Assembly: GCA_021202335.1 (NCBI GenBank)
Contig: JAJQDE010000047.1
Coordinates: forward strand, 1-32,570
Direction of reading: 5' to 3'
DNA length: 32,570 nucleotides
From: Lachnospiraceae bacterium
GTDB lineage: Bacteria; Bacillota; Clostridia; Lachnospirales; Lachnospiraceae
The notes under the pieces are model-generated. The model saw only the letters and a program-made list of their open reading frames with translations, was not told the DNA's origin and did no database searches. Positions 7,957 through 16,009 of the stretch are shown here, one piece after another; the first letter of the stretch is position 1; each line of letters begins with the position of its first letter. The position numbers and the translations under genes are program-made.

Positions 7957-9195
7957 ATGATGGAAAAGAAGTATTATGAAGAAATGCTGGGAAGGCTGAA
8001 TGCATGTATAGAAGAGAACTCTTTTGAGAATAAAAAAATCTATTTGTTTGGTCACTGTAATGCGACGGAAGAACTGACGGATTTATTGTTAAGTCGAGGA
8101 CTTCAGGTAGAAGCTATTCTTGATAATAATGCGGAAAAACAAGGAAAAAGATATGGAAATATTTCAATAGAAGAGCCGGCACGGATATTAGAGGAAACAC
8201 AGGAAACGGTGGTGTGCATTGCCGCACGGGCTTATGAAGCTATGGCAAGGCAGCTTAAAAATTTGGGATATACGGGCAAAATATATAAGATGGCTTCCTA
8301 TGACAGCTTTGCTGAATATTCGCTTTCTAGTGGTACAATTAATCGGAAATACGAACGATTGAATAGAGGGATGACGAAACTTGCAGCTTTAAAAGAAAAA
8401 TATAAGGCGGAATTTTATTTTTTTTGCCCGTTTGCTGCGCTTGGCGATATTTGTTTTATGATGTCTTACCTGCCATATTTTATCAGACAAAAAGGAATAT
8501 CTCATTGTCTGATAGGTGTAATAGGAGAAGCGTGCGCACAGGTAGTACGTTTGTTTGGCGAATATGAAGCGGTATCTTTGCCTCAAGAGGATATGGATGA
8601 AATAATACAGGCGGTTTTGTATACGAAGGATCAGGCGTCCTTTATTCCGCATCAGGACAGACCGTATGCAATCGACTTACATAAGGCATTGTATATAAAA
8701 AAAATTCCATTGGAACAGATATACTGCTGCGGTGTGTTTGGTCTGCCAAAGGAAACGGAGCCATATCGCCCGATGTATTGGAAATTACCCGGAAATTTGA
8801 ATCAAGTGCAAAGAGGAAAATCTGTTATTTTGTCACCTTATGCAAAATCGGTGACGGCGCTTTCAGATAATGTTTGGAAACAGATTGTGGATAGTTACGT
8901 TAATCGAGGCTTTCGGTGTTTCACAAATGTGGTTGGAGATGAAGAACCGCTTGAGGGAACTTTTCCGATCAGCCCCAAACTTGCAGAAATCCGGCCGCTT
9001 GTAGAATATGCGGGTACATTTATTGGGATACGCAGCGGTCTTTGCGATGTCCTGCGATATGCAGACTGTGTAAAAATTGCTCTTTATCCGGACTACAATT
9101 ATTGCGATACTAAATGGAAAGCAATAGATATGTATGCTATAGAAGGCTGGGAAAATATCGTTGTAAAGGATGGCTTTATATGGAAAACACATTGA
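7957..9195 (+). CDS. Rossmann + GT9-like transferase, pair member B2
   Basis: The protein has 412 residues from ATG 7957, which has AAAAAGG upstream; an in-frame GTG at 7939 overlapping the previous stop is the alternative start. Residues ~22-115 form the shared Rossmann module (KKIYLFGHCNATEELTDLL, then AILDNNAEKQGKRYGNISI). The C-terminal part parallels the 6246 protein: FYFFCPFAALGDICFMMSYL, SVILSPYAKSV and AGTFIGIRSGLCDVLRYADC. The conserved SGLCD element at the presumed donor site is identical in both. The two proteins are thus tandem paralogues, probably adding different residues or acting as a heteromeric pair. The next gene starts inside this one (16-bp overlap). Confidence 0.65.
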   Translation: MMEKKYYEEMLGRLNACIEENSFENKKIYLFGHCNATEELTDLLLSRGLQVEAILDNNAEKQGKRYGNISIEEPARILEETQETVVCIAARAYEAMARQLKNLGYTGKIYKMASYDSFAEYSLSSGTINRKYERLNRGMTKLAALKEKYKAEFYFFCPFAALGDICFMMSYLPYFIRQKGISHCLIGVIGEACAQVVRLFGEYEAVSLPQEDMDEIIQAVLYTKDQASFIPHQDRPYAIDLHKALYIKKIPLEQIYCCGVFGLPKETEPYRPMYWKLPGNLNQVQRGKSVILSPYAKSVTALSDNVWKQIVDSYVNRGFRCFTNVVGDEEPLEGTFPISPKLAEIRPLVEYAGTFIGIRSGLCDVLRYADCVKIALYPDYNYCDTKWKAIDMYAIEGWENIVVKDGFIWKTH

Positions 9196-9551
9196 TTTTG
9201 TCCACACTTCCAAAGACATGGATTTTTGACTTGGACGGAACCCTGTTAAAGCATAATGGTTATAAACTGGAGGGAAAGGACACTGTGCTGACCGGAGCGA
9301 GAGAATATCTGGACGGGCTGCCCGGTGAGGATAGGATAGTGATTTTGACATCACGAACAGAAGAATACAGGGAGAAGACACTATGCTTTTTGAAAGAAAA
9401 TGGGATAAGATATGATGAAATCCTGTTTGGAATGCCGCTGGGGGAAAGAATACTGATTAACGACAGAAAACCTTCCGGACTTGATATGGCGGTTGCGGTA
9501 AATTTGGACAGGAATCTGTTTGACATACCTGAGATTGCAAGGGAGAAATAA
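9180..9551 (+). CDS. HAD-superfamily phosphatase
   Basis: The protein has 123 residues from ATG 9180, which overlaps the end of the upstream gene. HAD motif I is FDLDGTLL (residues ~15-22) with both aspartates present. Motif II is ILTSRTEEYREKTL, and the C-terminal LINDRKPSGLDMA supplies the motif III/IV acidic region in the shortened form typical of small capsule-cluster HAD proteins. It has no cap domain, so a small or exposed phosphate substrate is likely, possibly a sugar phosphate or polyol phosphate made by the genes just downstream. That substrate is an inference from context only. Confidence 0.7.
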   Translation: MENTLILSTLPKTWIFDLDGTLLKHNGYKLEGKDTVLTGAREYLDGLPGEDRIVILTSRTEEYREKTLCFLKENGIRYDEILFGMPLGERILINDRKPSGLDMAVAVNLDRNLFDIPEIAREK

Positions 9552-9555
9552 AATC

Positions 9556-10218
9556 ATGAACTTTAAATTAACCGCGTCGATGATGTGCGCAAATTACGGG
9601 AACTTAAAAAAAGAAGTGGAAGAGCTGGAAGCGGGGGGAATCGACTCGTTTCATATTGATATCATGGACGGGCGCTTTGTGCCGAATTATGCGATGTCGC
9701 TCAATGACCTGCGCTATATAGCGTCTGCAACGGCGAAACCGTTGGATGTACATTTGATGGTAGAGCATCCGAATAATACGATAGAGCTTTTTACACAGAC
9801 ATTGCGCAAGGGCGATACGATTTATATTCATCCGGAAGCGGAATATCATGCCTCGACGACGATACAGAAGATTATCAACGCGGGTATGGTGCCGGGGATT
9901 GCCATTAATCCCGGGACAAGCGTGGAGTACGTTACGGAAATGCTTCGGATTGTAAAGCGTGTATTGGTGATGACAGTGAATCCGGGCAATGCCGGACAGA
10001 TGTATATGCCGTATGTCAGTAAGAAAATAACAAAACTGCTGGCGATTAAAGAAGAGATGGATTTAGAGCTGTACTGGGACGGAGCATGCAGCGAGGAAAA
10101 GATTTTGGAGTTTGCGCCCAAAGGGATAGACGGCTTTGTACTTGGCACGACGCTGCTGTTCGGCAAAGAGAAGTCATATGGTGAAACTTTAAAGAATATA
10201 CGAGAGTTACAATTCTGA
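9556..10218 (+). CDS. Ribulose-phosphate 3-epimerase family protein
   Basis: The protein has 220 residues. The ATG at 9556 is chosen because GGGAGA lies upstream and the TIM-barrel begins right after it (FKLTASMMCAN). Family motifs are present: HIDIMDGRFVPNY (metal-binding His and Asp), HLMVEHP, VNPGNAGQ in place of the usual VNPGFGGQ, and YWDGACS in place of VDGGV. The departures in the last two loops suggest a branch separate from the housekeeping enzyme. The known reaction of the family interconverts D-ribulose 5-phosphate and D-xylulose 5-phosphate. Sitting immediately before a cytidylyltransferase and a polyol-type dehydrogenase, it probably supplies the ketose phosphate to be reduced and activated there. 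Confidence 0.8.
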   Translation: MNFKLTASMMCANYGNLKKEVEELEAGGIDSFHIDIMDGRFVPNYAMSLNDLRYIASATAKPLDVHLMVEHPNNTIELFTQTLRKGDTIYIHPEAEYHASTTIQKIINAGMVPGIAINPGTSVEYVTEMLRIVKRVLVMTVNPGNAGQMYMPYVSKKITKLLAIKEEMDLELYWDGACSEEKILEFAPKGIDGFVLGTTLLFGKEKSYGETLKNIRELQF

Positions 10219-10235
10219 TATGAGGCAGGAAAAGA

Positions 10236-10967
10236 GTGAATATAGCGATTATTTTAGCCGGCGGAACAGGTACCCGAATGGGAATGAGCCTGCCGAAGCA
10301 ATACATAGAGGTGATGGGAAAGCCTGTCATAGCATATTGTCTGGAGCGGTTTGTGCGGCATGACCGGATTGATAAGCTTCAGATTGTTGCCGAGAAGAAA
10401 TGGCATGGGCGGATTATATCGTGCTTTCCGGAAAATGATATGGAATGGCAGGATAAGCTTGCGGGCTTTTCTAAGCCGGGGGAAAACCGACAGCTTTCTG
10501 TTTGGAATGGACTTAAGGATATCCGAAGCTATGCGGAGGATAGGGATAACGTGGTCATTCATGACTCGGCAAGACCGCTTGTGAGCAATGCGATGATTTC
10601 GGAGTGCCTTGACATGCTGAAGGAGCATGAAGGCGTGATGCCGGCGCTGCCCATGAAGGATACCGTCTATCTGGGTAAGGAAGGGCGGATTGTGTCTTTG
10701 CTGGACAGAAGCCGTGTCATAGCGGGTCAGGCGCCGGAGGCTTTTGCCTTTGGGAAATATTATCAGGCAAATCAGGAGCTTATGCCGGATCAAATATTGA
10801 AAATCAACGGTTCTGCCGAACCGGCAATGATGGCAGGAATGGATGTCGTCTATATTGCCGGAGAGGAAACAAATTTTAAAATTACCACGAAAGCAGATTT
10901 GGAGCGGTTTGAACAACTGTTAAAACAGAGAAAACAGGGGAATGAGCAACTTGGAGGCGAGATATGA
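10236..10967 (+). CDS. IspD/TarI-type cytidylyltransferase (polyol-phosphate)
   Basis: The protein has 243 residues with a GTG start at 10236 behind AGGAAAAGA. The N-terminal nucleotide-binding motif is IILAGGTGTRMGMSLPKQY, followed later by VVIHDSARPLVS and ETNFKITTKADLE; together these define the IspD/TarI family. IspD makes CDP-methylerythritol and TarI makes CDP-ribitol. Because the next gene encodes a TarJ-like reductase and overlaps it by 4 bp, the TarI-like role (CTP + polyol 5-phosphate to CDP-polyol) is favoured over isoprenoid synthesis. The preceding epimerase suggests that the polyol need not be ribitol. Confidence 0.8.
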   Translation: MNIAIILAGGTGTRMGMSLPKQYIEVMGKPVIAYCLERFVRHDRIDKLQIVAEKKWHGRIISCFPENDMEWQDKLAGFSKPGENRQLSVWNGLKDIRSYAEDRDNVVIHDSARPLVSNAMISECLDMLKEHEGVMPALPMKDTVYLGKEGRIVSLLDRSRVIAGQAPEAFAFGKYYQANQELMPDQILKINGSAEPAMMAGMDVVYIAGEETNFKITTKADLERFEQLLKQRKQGNEQLGGEI

Positions 10968-12010
10968 AAGCATATGTATTGCATGGGATTGGTGATTTGC
11001 GCTATGAGGAGTCCCAAAAGCCGCGCTTAACAAAGGATACGGTACTTTTGAAGGTCATGGCGGCGGGCGTTTGCGGCTCTGATATTCCGCGGATTTATCA
11101 GACCGGAACCTATTCATTTCCGCTGATTCCCGGACATGAATTTTCGGGAGTTGTGGAGGAGATTGGAGAAAATGTCGCAGAGTCCCTGTTGGGAAAACGC
11201 GTGGGGGTATTTCCGCTGATTCCCTGCGGGAAATGCGAGCCGTGCAAAAACCGGCAATATGAGCTGTGTCGCAGCTACAGCTATCTTGGCTCGCGTACAG
11301 ACGGCGGCTTTGCCGAGTATGCGCGTGTTCCGGCGGAGAATCTGCTTCTGCTGCCGGACAACGTTACCTTTGAGCAGGCTGCGATGCTGGAGCCTATGGC
11401 GGTAGCGGTACACGCTATGCGCAGGGTTTCAGTCACTCCCCAAACAACGGTTGCCGTTTGCGGGCAGGGGACAATCGGGCTGCTGCTTCTGATGTTTTTA
11501 AAGGAGCGCGGCGTCCGGAATATCTATGTAATCGGCAACAAGGAGGTACAGAAACAAGCCGCCCTTACCATGGGCGCGGAGGAAGAGCGCTGCTTATTTG
11601 AAAAGGGAGCGGATGTCGGAGAATGGTTATTGGCAGGAACCGGAGGAAAGGGCGTAGACGTATTCTTTGACTGCGTAGGAAAACAGGAGGTCGTGTCATT
11701 GGGAATCCGCGCAGTCGCACCGGGTGGAAGCGTGCTGCTCATGGGAAATCCGGCTTCGGATATGGCGTTAGAGAAACAGGTTTATTGGAAGATTTTAAGA
11801 AACCAGCTTACTTTGGTGGGAACATGGAATTCTTCTTTTACGAATGAGGAAACGGACGATTGGCACTATGTACTGAAACGCCTGCGGGAGGGACGTATAC
11901 ACCCGGAGCGGCTTATTACGCATCGGCTGGAGTTTGACAGGTTCGCAGAGGGCTTAGAGCTTGCGCGGGATAAAAAGGAGCCATACATCAAGGTGATGGG
12001 TAGATTTTAA
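10964..12010 (+). CDS. Zinc-dependent medium-chain dehydrogenase, TarJ/polyol-phosphate reductase type
   Basis: The protein has 348 residues, with its ATG overlapping the upstream stop. The catalytic zinc ligands are Cys37 (GVCGSD) and His58-Glu59 (GHEFSG). The structural zinc ligands are Cys88, Cys91, Cys94 and Cys102. The coenzyme-binding glycines are in VAVCGQGTIGLLLL. This is the architecture of sorbitol/galactitol-phosphate dehydrogenases and of TarJ, which reduces ribulose 5-phosphate with NADPH. With the cytidylyltransferase it would form a ketose-phosphate to CDP-polyol module for a polyol-phosphate-containing glycan or teichoic-acid-like polymer. It is the last gene of the run and ends at a strong terminator. 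Confidence 0.8.
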   Translation: MKAYVLHGIGDLRYEESQKPRLTKDTVLLKVMAAGVCGSDIPRIYQTGTYSFPLIPGHEFSGVVEEIGENVAESLLGKRVGVFPLIPCGKCEPCKNRQYELCRSYSYLGSRTDGGFAEYARVPAENLLLLPDNVTFEQAAMLEPMAVAVHAMRRVSVTPQTTVAVCGQGTIGLLLLMFLKERGVRNIYVIGNKEVQKQAALTMGAEEERCLFEKGADVGEWLLAGTGGKGVDVFFDCVGKQEVVSLGIRAVAPGGSVLLMGNPASDMALEKQVYWKILRNQLTLVGTWNSSFTNEETDDWHYVLKRLREGRIHPERLITHRLEFDRFAEGLELARDKKEPYIKVMGRF

Positions 12011-12042
12011 AAAAGAATGTGCCGTTAGCACATTCTTTTTTC
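12008..12042. terminator. Bidirectional hairpin terminator between convergent genes
   Basis: Stem AAAAGAATGTGC, loop CGTTA, then GCACATTCTTTT followed by further T residues. The A-run and T-run on the two sides let it work in both directions. It overlaps the stop of the dehydrogenase and precedes the 3' end of the convergent chemoreceptor gene. The core GAATGTGC...GCACATTC recurs at 17543 and 22151. Confidence 0.85.
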
Positions 12043-12056
12043 GATGTATTTTTTCA

Positions 12057-13463
12057 TTACGGATTAAAAACTACTATTTCAGTCGCCTCCGCGTAGCCGA
12101 TAGTGCGCATATGCTTCTTAAATCTGTCCATCGCATCGCTGAATAGCTTGTAGCTTTCAAGCGCCTTGTTGAAGTTTTCCATTGCAAGCGGGGTGTTGTC
12201 GTCCTCCGCCGCATACCAGGATTCACAGCCATATTTATGTATATCATCGTGATATTTTACCACGTCCTTAAACTCGTGGCTGTCAGTGATGCGGGTATCC
12301 GTTTGAGCGGTAATCCATTTGCCGAGCTTGCAGCCCTTAGGGTTGTTAAGCTGGGTAATCTTTAAATGCTCGAAGTGGACCAGATTGCTGTAAACACGCC
12401 ATGTAAAGATTAAATGGTCAATCTGGAACACGCGCAGCCAGTCCTGCGTGGTAAGCTGCGAGAAGCCGCGCGCCATATCGCTCCTGGTCGTGTCGATATA
12501 GCGGTTTATCTTGTGCATGTGCTTGCCGGTGTTCATGCAGTCCTCGCCGAGCGACGCATAGCTGTCCACAATGCCGCCCATCGACTTCACGAAAAGGTCT
12601 GTCGCCTCCGTCTGAGTATTGACAGAGCCGTAAATATTGTTGATGCTTTCGTTGATTAAGCCCATCTGCTCGGTCATGGTGTTGAAATCCTTCACGGACT
12701 GCTGCATCATTTCATTGCCCTCGCCGAGGTGCGCCGTCGTGCTGTCGACAAGCGATATCAGGTCGTCAATGCTGCTGCGCAGCTCGCCCACGTACTGCAC
12801 GATGGTTTCTGCGGACTGCGATGTATTCTTGGAAAGCGCCGTCATTTGATTTGCGACTACTGCAAAGCCTTTTCCGGACTCGCCCGCCCTGGCAGCCTCA
12901 ATGGAAGCATTCAGGGCAAGCATGCTGCTTTGGTTTGAAATCTTCTTTATCATGTCGATAATGCTGCTTATTTCCATTACCTTGTCGTGGAAGAATGCTG
13001 CCTTATCATTGATGCTGTTGACCTCCGCCACGGAGCTTTCAACGGCATTGATGGTTTCATTCATGTGCTCAATGCTTGTCTGCGATATCTCGACGGCGGC
13101 ATGAGCCGTTTCCTTTATATGCTCCGCCTCGTCGGAAATTTTGCTCAAGGATTCCTGAAGGTTGCGGCTGGAATCGCTCATATTCTGTATGGACACGTTC
13201 TGCGCAGTCACCTGGTCGAGCATCCTCTTTACAATCGTGTTGTCGCCGATGGACAGCATGGACTCGTTTAAGCGCATCACAAAATTGTTGTTCGCATTTA
13301 GAAAGGTGTGGATAACCCTGTTGAATTTTTCGGCGTATTCCGCGTCAGTGAAGGGAGCCGTGTCAATGGGGCTGAAATCGCCTTCAATGAGCTTATCAAA
13401 GGCCTGCATCATAAGCTGTTTGTCGTTATCGGTTACTGTTTTGTTTTTCTTATTAATAAGCAT
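12057..13463 (-). CDS. Soluble methyl-accepting chemotaxis protein with C-terminal CZB domain
   Basis: The protein has 468 residues. ATG 13463 is chosen because AGGGGAG lies just upstream and a sigma-D promoter at 13511-13537 would start transcription downstream of the longer alternative ORF start at 13547. It has no membrane segment, so it is a cytosolic receptor. Residues ~75-330 are the long coiled-coil signalling hairpin with the tip region [20 protein letters not shown]; flanking residues (SNQSS before, ANQMTALSKNT after) depart from the usual QTNLL and ADEIRKLAE. Residues ~345-415 are a CZB (chemoreceptor zinc-binding) domain with presumed ligands His350, Cys378 (GCKLGKW), His405 and His409. 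CZB receptors are known to sense zinc and, through the Cys, hypochlorous acid. A helical tail follows. Confidence 0.88.
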   Translation of the reverse strand: MLINKKNKTVTDNDKQLMMQAFDKLIEGDFSPIDTAPFTDAEYAEKFNRVIHTFLNANNNFVMRLNESMLSIGDNTIVKRMLDQVTAQNVSIQNMSDSSRNLQESLSKISDEAEHIKETAHAAVEISQTSIEHMNETINAVESSVAEVNSINDKAAFFHDKVMEISSIIDMIKKISNQSSMLALNASIEAARAGESGKGFAVVANQMTALSKNTSQSAETIVQYVGELRSSIDDLISLVDSTTAHLGEGNEMMQQSVKDFNTMTEQMGLINESINNIYGSVNTQTEATDLFVKSMGGIVDSYASLGEDCMNTGKHMHKINRYIDTTRSDMARGFSQLTTQDWLRVFQIDHLIFTWRVYSNLVHFEHLKITQLNNPKGCKLGKWITAQTDTRITDSHEFKDVVKYHDDIHKYGCESWYAAEDDNTPLAMENFNKALESYKLFSDAMDRFKKHMRTIGYAEATEIVVFNP

Positions 13464-13510
13464 AGGCAAACTCCCCTTCCGTACAAATCCATCGGTCTGA
13501 AAATGCCCGA

Positions 13511-13537
13511 ATATCGGCATTGCTACTACATTATATA
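13511..13537 (-). promoter_or_regulatory. Sigma-D (flagellar) promoter for the CZB chemoreceptor
   Basis: Read on the minus strand, GCCGATAT (13518-13511) is an exact match to the sigma-D -10 consensus, with TATA 15 bp upstream where TAAA is expected. Transcription would begin about 40 nt before ATG 13463. This supports control of the receptor by the motility sigma factor. Confidence 0.65.
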
Positions 13538-13644
13538 AATTTATCAAAATTCAATCTTATATTATCACAATTGCACAAAAGTATCAACATAAAAATAAGG
13601 GCTTTTCCGCGGCCGGCGACCGGCTTTAACATGGATTAAAATTG

Positions 13645-13673
13645 TTGTAAAAGTTCATAAAATATGTTAGCAT
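13645..13673 (+). promoter_or_regulatory. Possible sigma-A promoter for the Cache chemoreceptor
   Basis: TTGTAA at 13645-13650, a 17-bp spacer and TAGCAT at 13668-13673 lie ~58 bp before the ATG. The -10 match is only moderate. No sigma-D box is visible here. Confidence 0.3.
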
Positions 13674-13730
13674 AAAAATGATGTAAAAATATTGGCGGAA
13701 AAATCACGAGCGGAAGAAAGGCGGTAGGTT

Positions 13731-15464
13731 ATGAAAAGAAAAGGACTAAAGCTAATGCCGATTCTTTTGATTATGGCGGCGGTACCAATGATACTTATGT
13801 TTGCGGTTGCGGCAAACGGTATAAAGGATGCGAGCGAAAGCATCGCGGAAACAATGGTCCGGCACGAGCTGAACGCGGCGCAGTATGCTTTTGAGGTGTC
13901 TGTGGGAAACATTGCGACAGGCAAATATATGTATACAAACGGCAGGTTCTATAAGGGCAGGATTAATGTCAGCGATGACACTGAGTTTTTTGACAGCTTC
14001 AGCAATGAGGTAGACCTTCAGGTGGCTGTTTATTACGGAGATGTCTGCGTGGCGACAAGCCTTACGGATGTGGCCGGGAACCGCCTGACCGAAACGACTG
14101 CAGATGCGGATATCTATAATCTGGTGGCATTGCAGGGGCAGGACTATTATACGGATGACACGGAGCTTGGCGGCGTGTCGTATTACGGGATGTACTGTCC
14201 CCTTTACCAGTATGACAATTCGGAAATTATCGGTATGACATTTGTGGGACTGGCAAAGAGCACGGTGGACGATATCTATATTCCAAAAATCCTCTCGAGC
14301 CTGTCAGCGCTGATTATCATTTTTGTGCTGGCTCTGATAGTCGTTATCGCGGTGGCGCGGCTGATTGCCCAAGGAATAAGCGAGGTTGCGGCAATACTTA
14401 ACCGTGTGGCGGACGGCGAGCTGAATGTCAGCGTGAGCAAAAAGCTTATGGCGCGCGCGGACGAGGTCGGCGATATCGCAATCGGAGTAGATAAGCTGGT
14501 GAAGAGCCTGACGGGAATAGTGCTGAACATAAAGGGCGCTACCGGTCAGTTTGACGGCATATCCACGGATTTTTCGGAGTCCTTTGGGAAGATGACCGGG
14601 AATATCAGCAATGTCGACCATGCGGTCGAGGAAATGGCAAAAAGCTCAACAGACCAGGCGCAGAATACCTCCGACGTGGGCGGCGAGGTTCAGAGGATGG
14701 GCAATGCCATAGACAATACGGCGAACAATGTTGACGCGCTTGTCGGAAACGCGGGAAAGATGAGAGAGTACAATGCAAGCGTGGACAGCACGCTTACGGA
14801 GCTTATCCGCATAAGCTCCGACACGAAGGACGCGTTTGACGTGATATATGAGCAGACAAACATCACCAACAAGTCGGCGCAGGATATCCAGTCGGCGGCG
14901 GATGTGATTACGGATATCGCAGAGCAGACTAATCTTCTCTCGCTCAATGCCAGCATTGAGGCGGCGCGCGCCGGGGAGCACGGAAAGGGCTTTGCGGTGG
15001 TTGCCGATGAGATAAGGAAGCTTGCGGAGCAGTCGGCGGAGTCGGCAAGTCAGATTACGGCGATTATCGAAATGCTTATCAGAAACTCCAACACGACGGT
15101 CGATACGATGCGTAAAGCCACTGAGGTAATCGACAGGCAGAGCGACGGGCTGAACCGCACAAAAGCCGTGTTTGGCAGCCTGAATTCGGAGATAGGCGAG
15201 GTCGGCAGAGCTGTTGAGAACATCAGGGCGGAGGTCGGCACGTTAAACGGTCTGAAGGAGAATGTGCTCGGCTCTGTTGAGGGGCTTGCAGCCATCGCGG
15301 AGGAGAATGCGGCAAGCACGCAGGAAACCTCGGCGGCAATGCAGGAGCTTGGAAGCCTTGTGGCAGAGTGCGGTGCGGGCGTCGATAAGATTATCGGGAC
15401 GTCAAAGGATTTGGATAACTGCATGAAGGTGTTTCAGCTTGAAAAAACAGACAATAAAAAATAA
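13731..15464 (+). CDS. Membrane methyl-accepting chemotaxis protein with single Cache-type sensor
   Basis: The protein has 577 residues. ATG 13731 is preceded by GGCGGTAGG. TM1 covers residues ~8-29 and TM2 ~183-207, enclosing a ~150-residue extracellular domain with single-Cache features ([33 protein letters not shown]). A HAMP domain follows (~208-260), then the signalling coiled coil with the canonical tip [20 protein letters not shown] and [17 protein letters not shown]. The gene is a typical transmembrane chemoreceptor; the ligand is unknown. A bactofilin gene begins 14 bp after its stop and is almost certainly cotranscribed. Confidence 0.92.
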   Translation: MKRKGLKLMPILLIMAAVPMILMFAVAANGIKDASESIAETMVRHELNAAQYAFEVSVGNIATGKYMYTNGRFYKGRINVSDDTEFFDSFSNEVDLQVAVYYGDVCVATSLTDVAGNRLTETTADADIYNLVALQGQDYYTDDTELGGVSYYGMYCPLYQYDNSEIIGMTFVGLAKSTVDDIYIPKILSSLSALIIIFVLALIVVIAVARLIAQGISEVAAILNRVADGELNVSVSKKLMARADEVGDIAIGVDKLVKSLTGIVLNIKGATGQFDGISTDFSESFGKMTGNISNVDHAVEEMAKSSTDQAQNTSDVGGEVQRMGNAIDNTANNVDALVGNAGKMREYNASVDSTLTELIRISSDTKDAFDVIYEQTNITNKSAQDIQSAADVITDIAEQTNLLSLNASIEAARAGEHGKGFAVVADEIRKLAEQSAESASQITAIIEMLIRNSNTTVDTMRKATEVIDRQSDGLNRTKAVFGSLNSEIGEVGRAVENIRAEVGTLNGLKENVLGSVEGLAAIAEENAASTQETSAAMQELGSLVAECGAGVDKIIGTSKDLDNCMKVFQLEKTDNKK

Positions 15465-15478
15465 AGGGGAGAATTATA

Positions 15479-16009
15479 ATGAATAATTTTGGAGAAGCAG
15501 CCGGCAGGGACATTGCGATTATTCCGAAAGGAACGGTCATAAACGGAGATATTGATATTACCGGTAAGCTGGAGATGTATGGCGAGATAAACGGAAACAT
15601 CAATTCCAACGACCGTGTTAATATCTGCGGCAATGTAACAGGTAACATTAAGGCAAACGACCTTTACACAAAGGATTCCTTTATTCAGGGAAAAATCGAG
15701 TGTGTTCAGGGCGCGGCAATAAGTGAAAACACGGTTATTTTCGGAGATGTCAGCGCAGACAGTATGGTAATAGACGGCGCCATTCAGGGAAAGCTTGACG
15801 TGAAGGGCTGTGTGACGGTTGGCGACAAAGCAATTCTTGACAGTGATATCAAGGCGAAATCGATACAGGTGAGCAACGGCGCCGCGATAAACGGCCACTG
15901 CTCGCTCTGCTATGCGGATTTGAATATGAATGACATATTCCCTGAAACGGAAAAACCGGAACAGACGAAAAAACCGAAGGCTGCGGCTAAGAGTAAGAAA
16001 AACGACTAA
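15479..16009 (+). CDS. Bactofilin (polymer-forming cytoskeletal protein)
   Basis: The protein has 176 residues. AAGGGGAG precedes ATG 15479. The core (~residues 9-140) is a right-handed beta-helix with short repeats such as INGDIDITGKLEMYGEINGN and IQGKLDVKGCVTVGDKAILD, diagnostic of the bactofilin (DUF583) family. The C-terminal ~25 residues are Lys/Pro/Ala-rich and disordered, as in other bactofilins, where flanking tails recruit partners or membrane. Bactofilins self-assemble without nucleotides and position cell-envelope, stalk or motility proteins. Its place directly behind a chemoreceptor gene suggests a role in receptor placement or flagellar organisation, which is inference. Confidence 0.9.
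   Translation: MNNFGEAAGRDIAIIPKGTVINGDIDITGKLEMYGEINGNINSNDRVNICGNVTGNIKANDLYTKDSFIQGKIECVQGAAISENTVIFGDVSADSMVIDGAIQGKLDVKGCVTVGDKAILDSDIKAKSIQVSNGAAINGHCSLCYADLNMNDIFPETEKPEQTKKPKAAAKSKKND

Noticed and set aside
10236-10967. Housekeeping IspD of the isoprenoid pathway
   Set aside because: Overlap with a TarJ-like reductase gene and its place in a glycan cluster favour a polyol-phosphate cytidylyltransferase.
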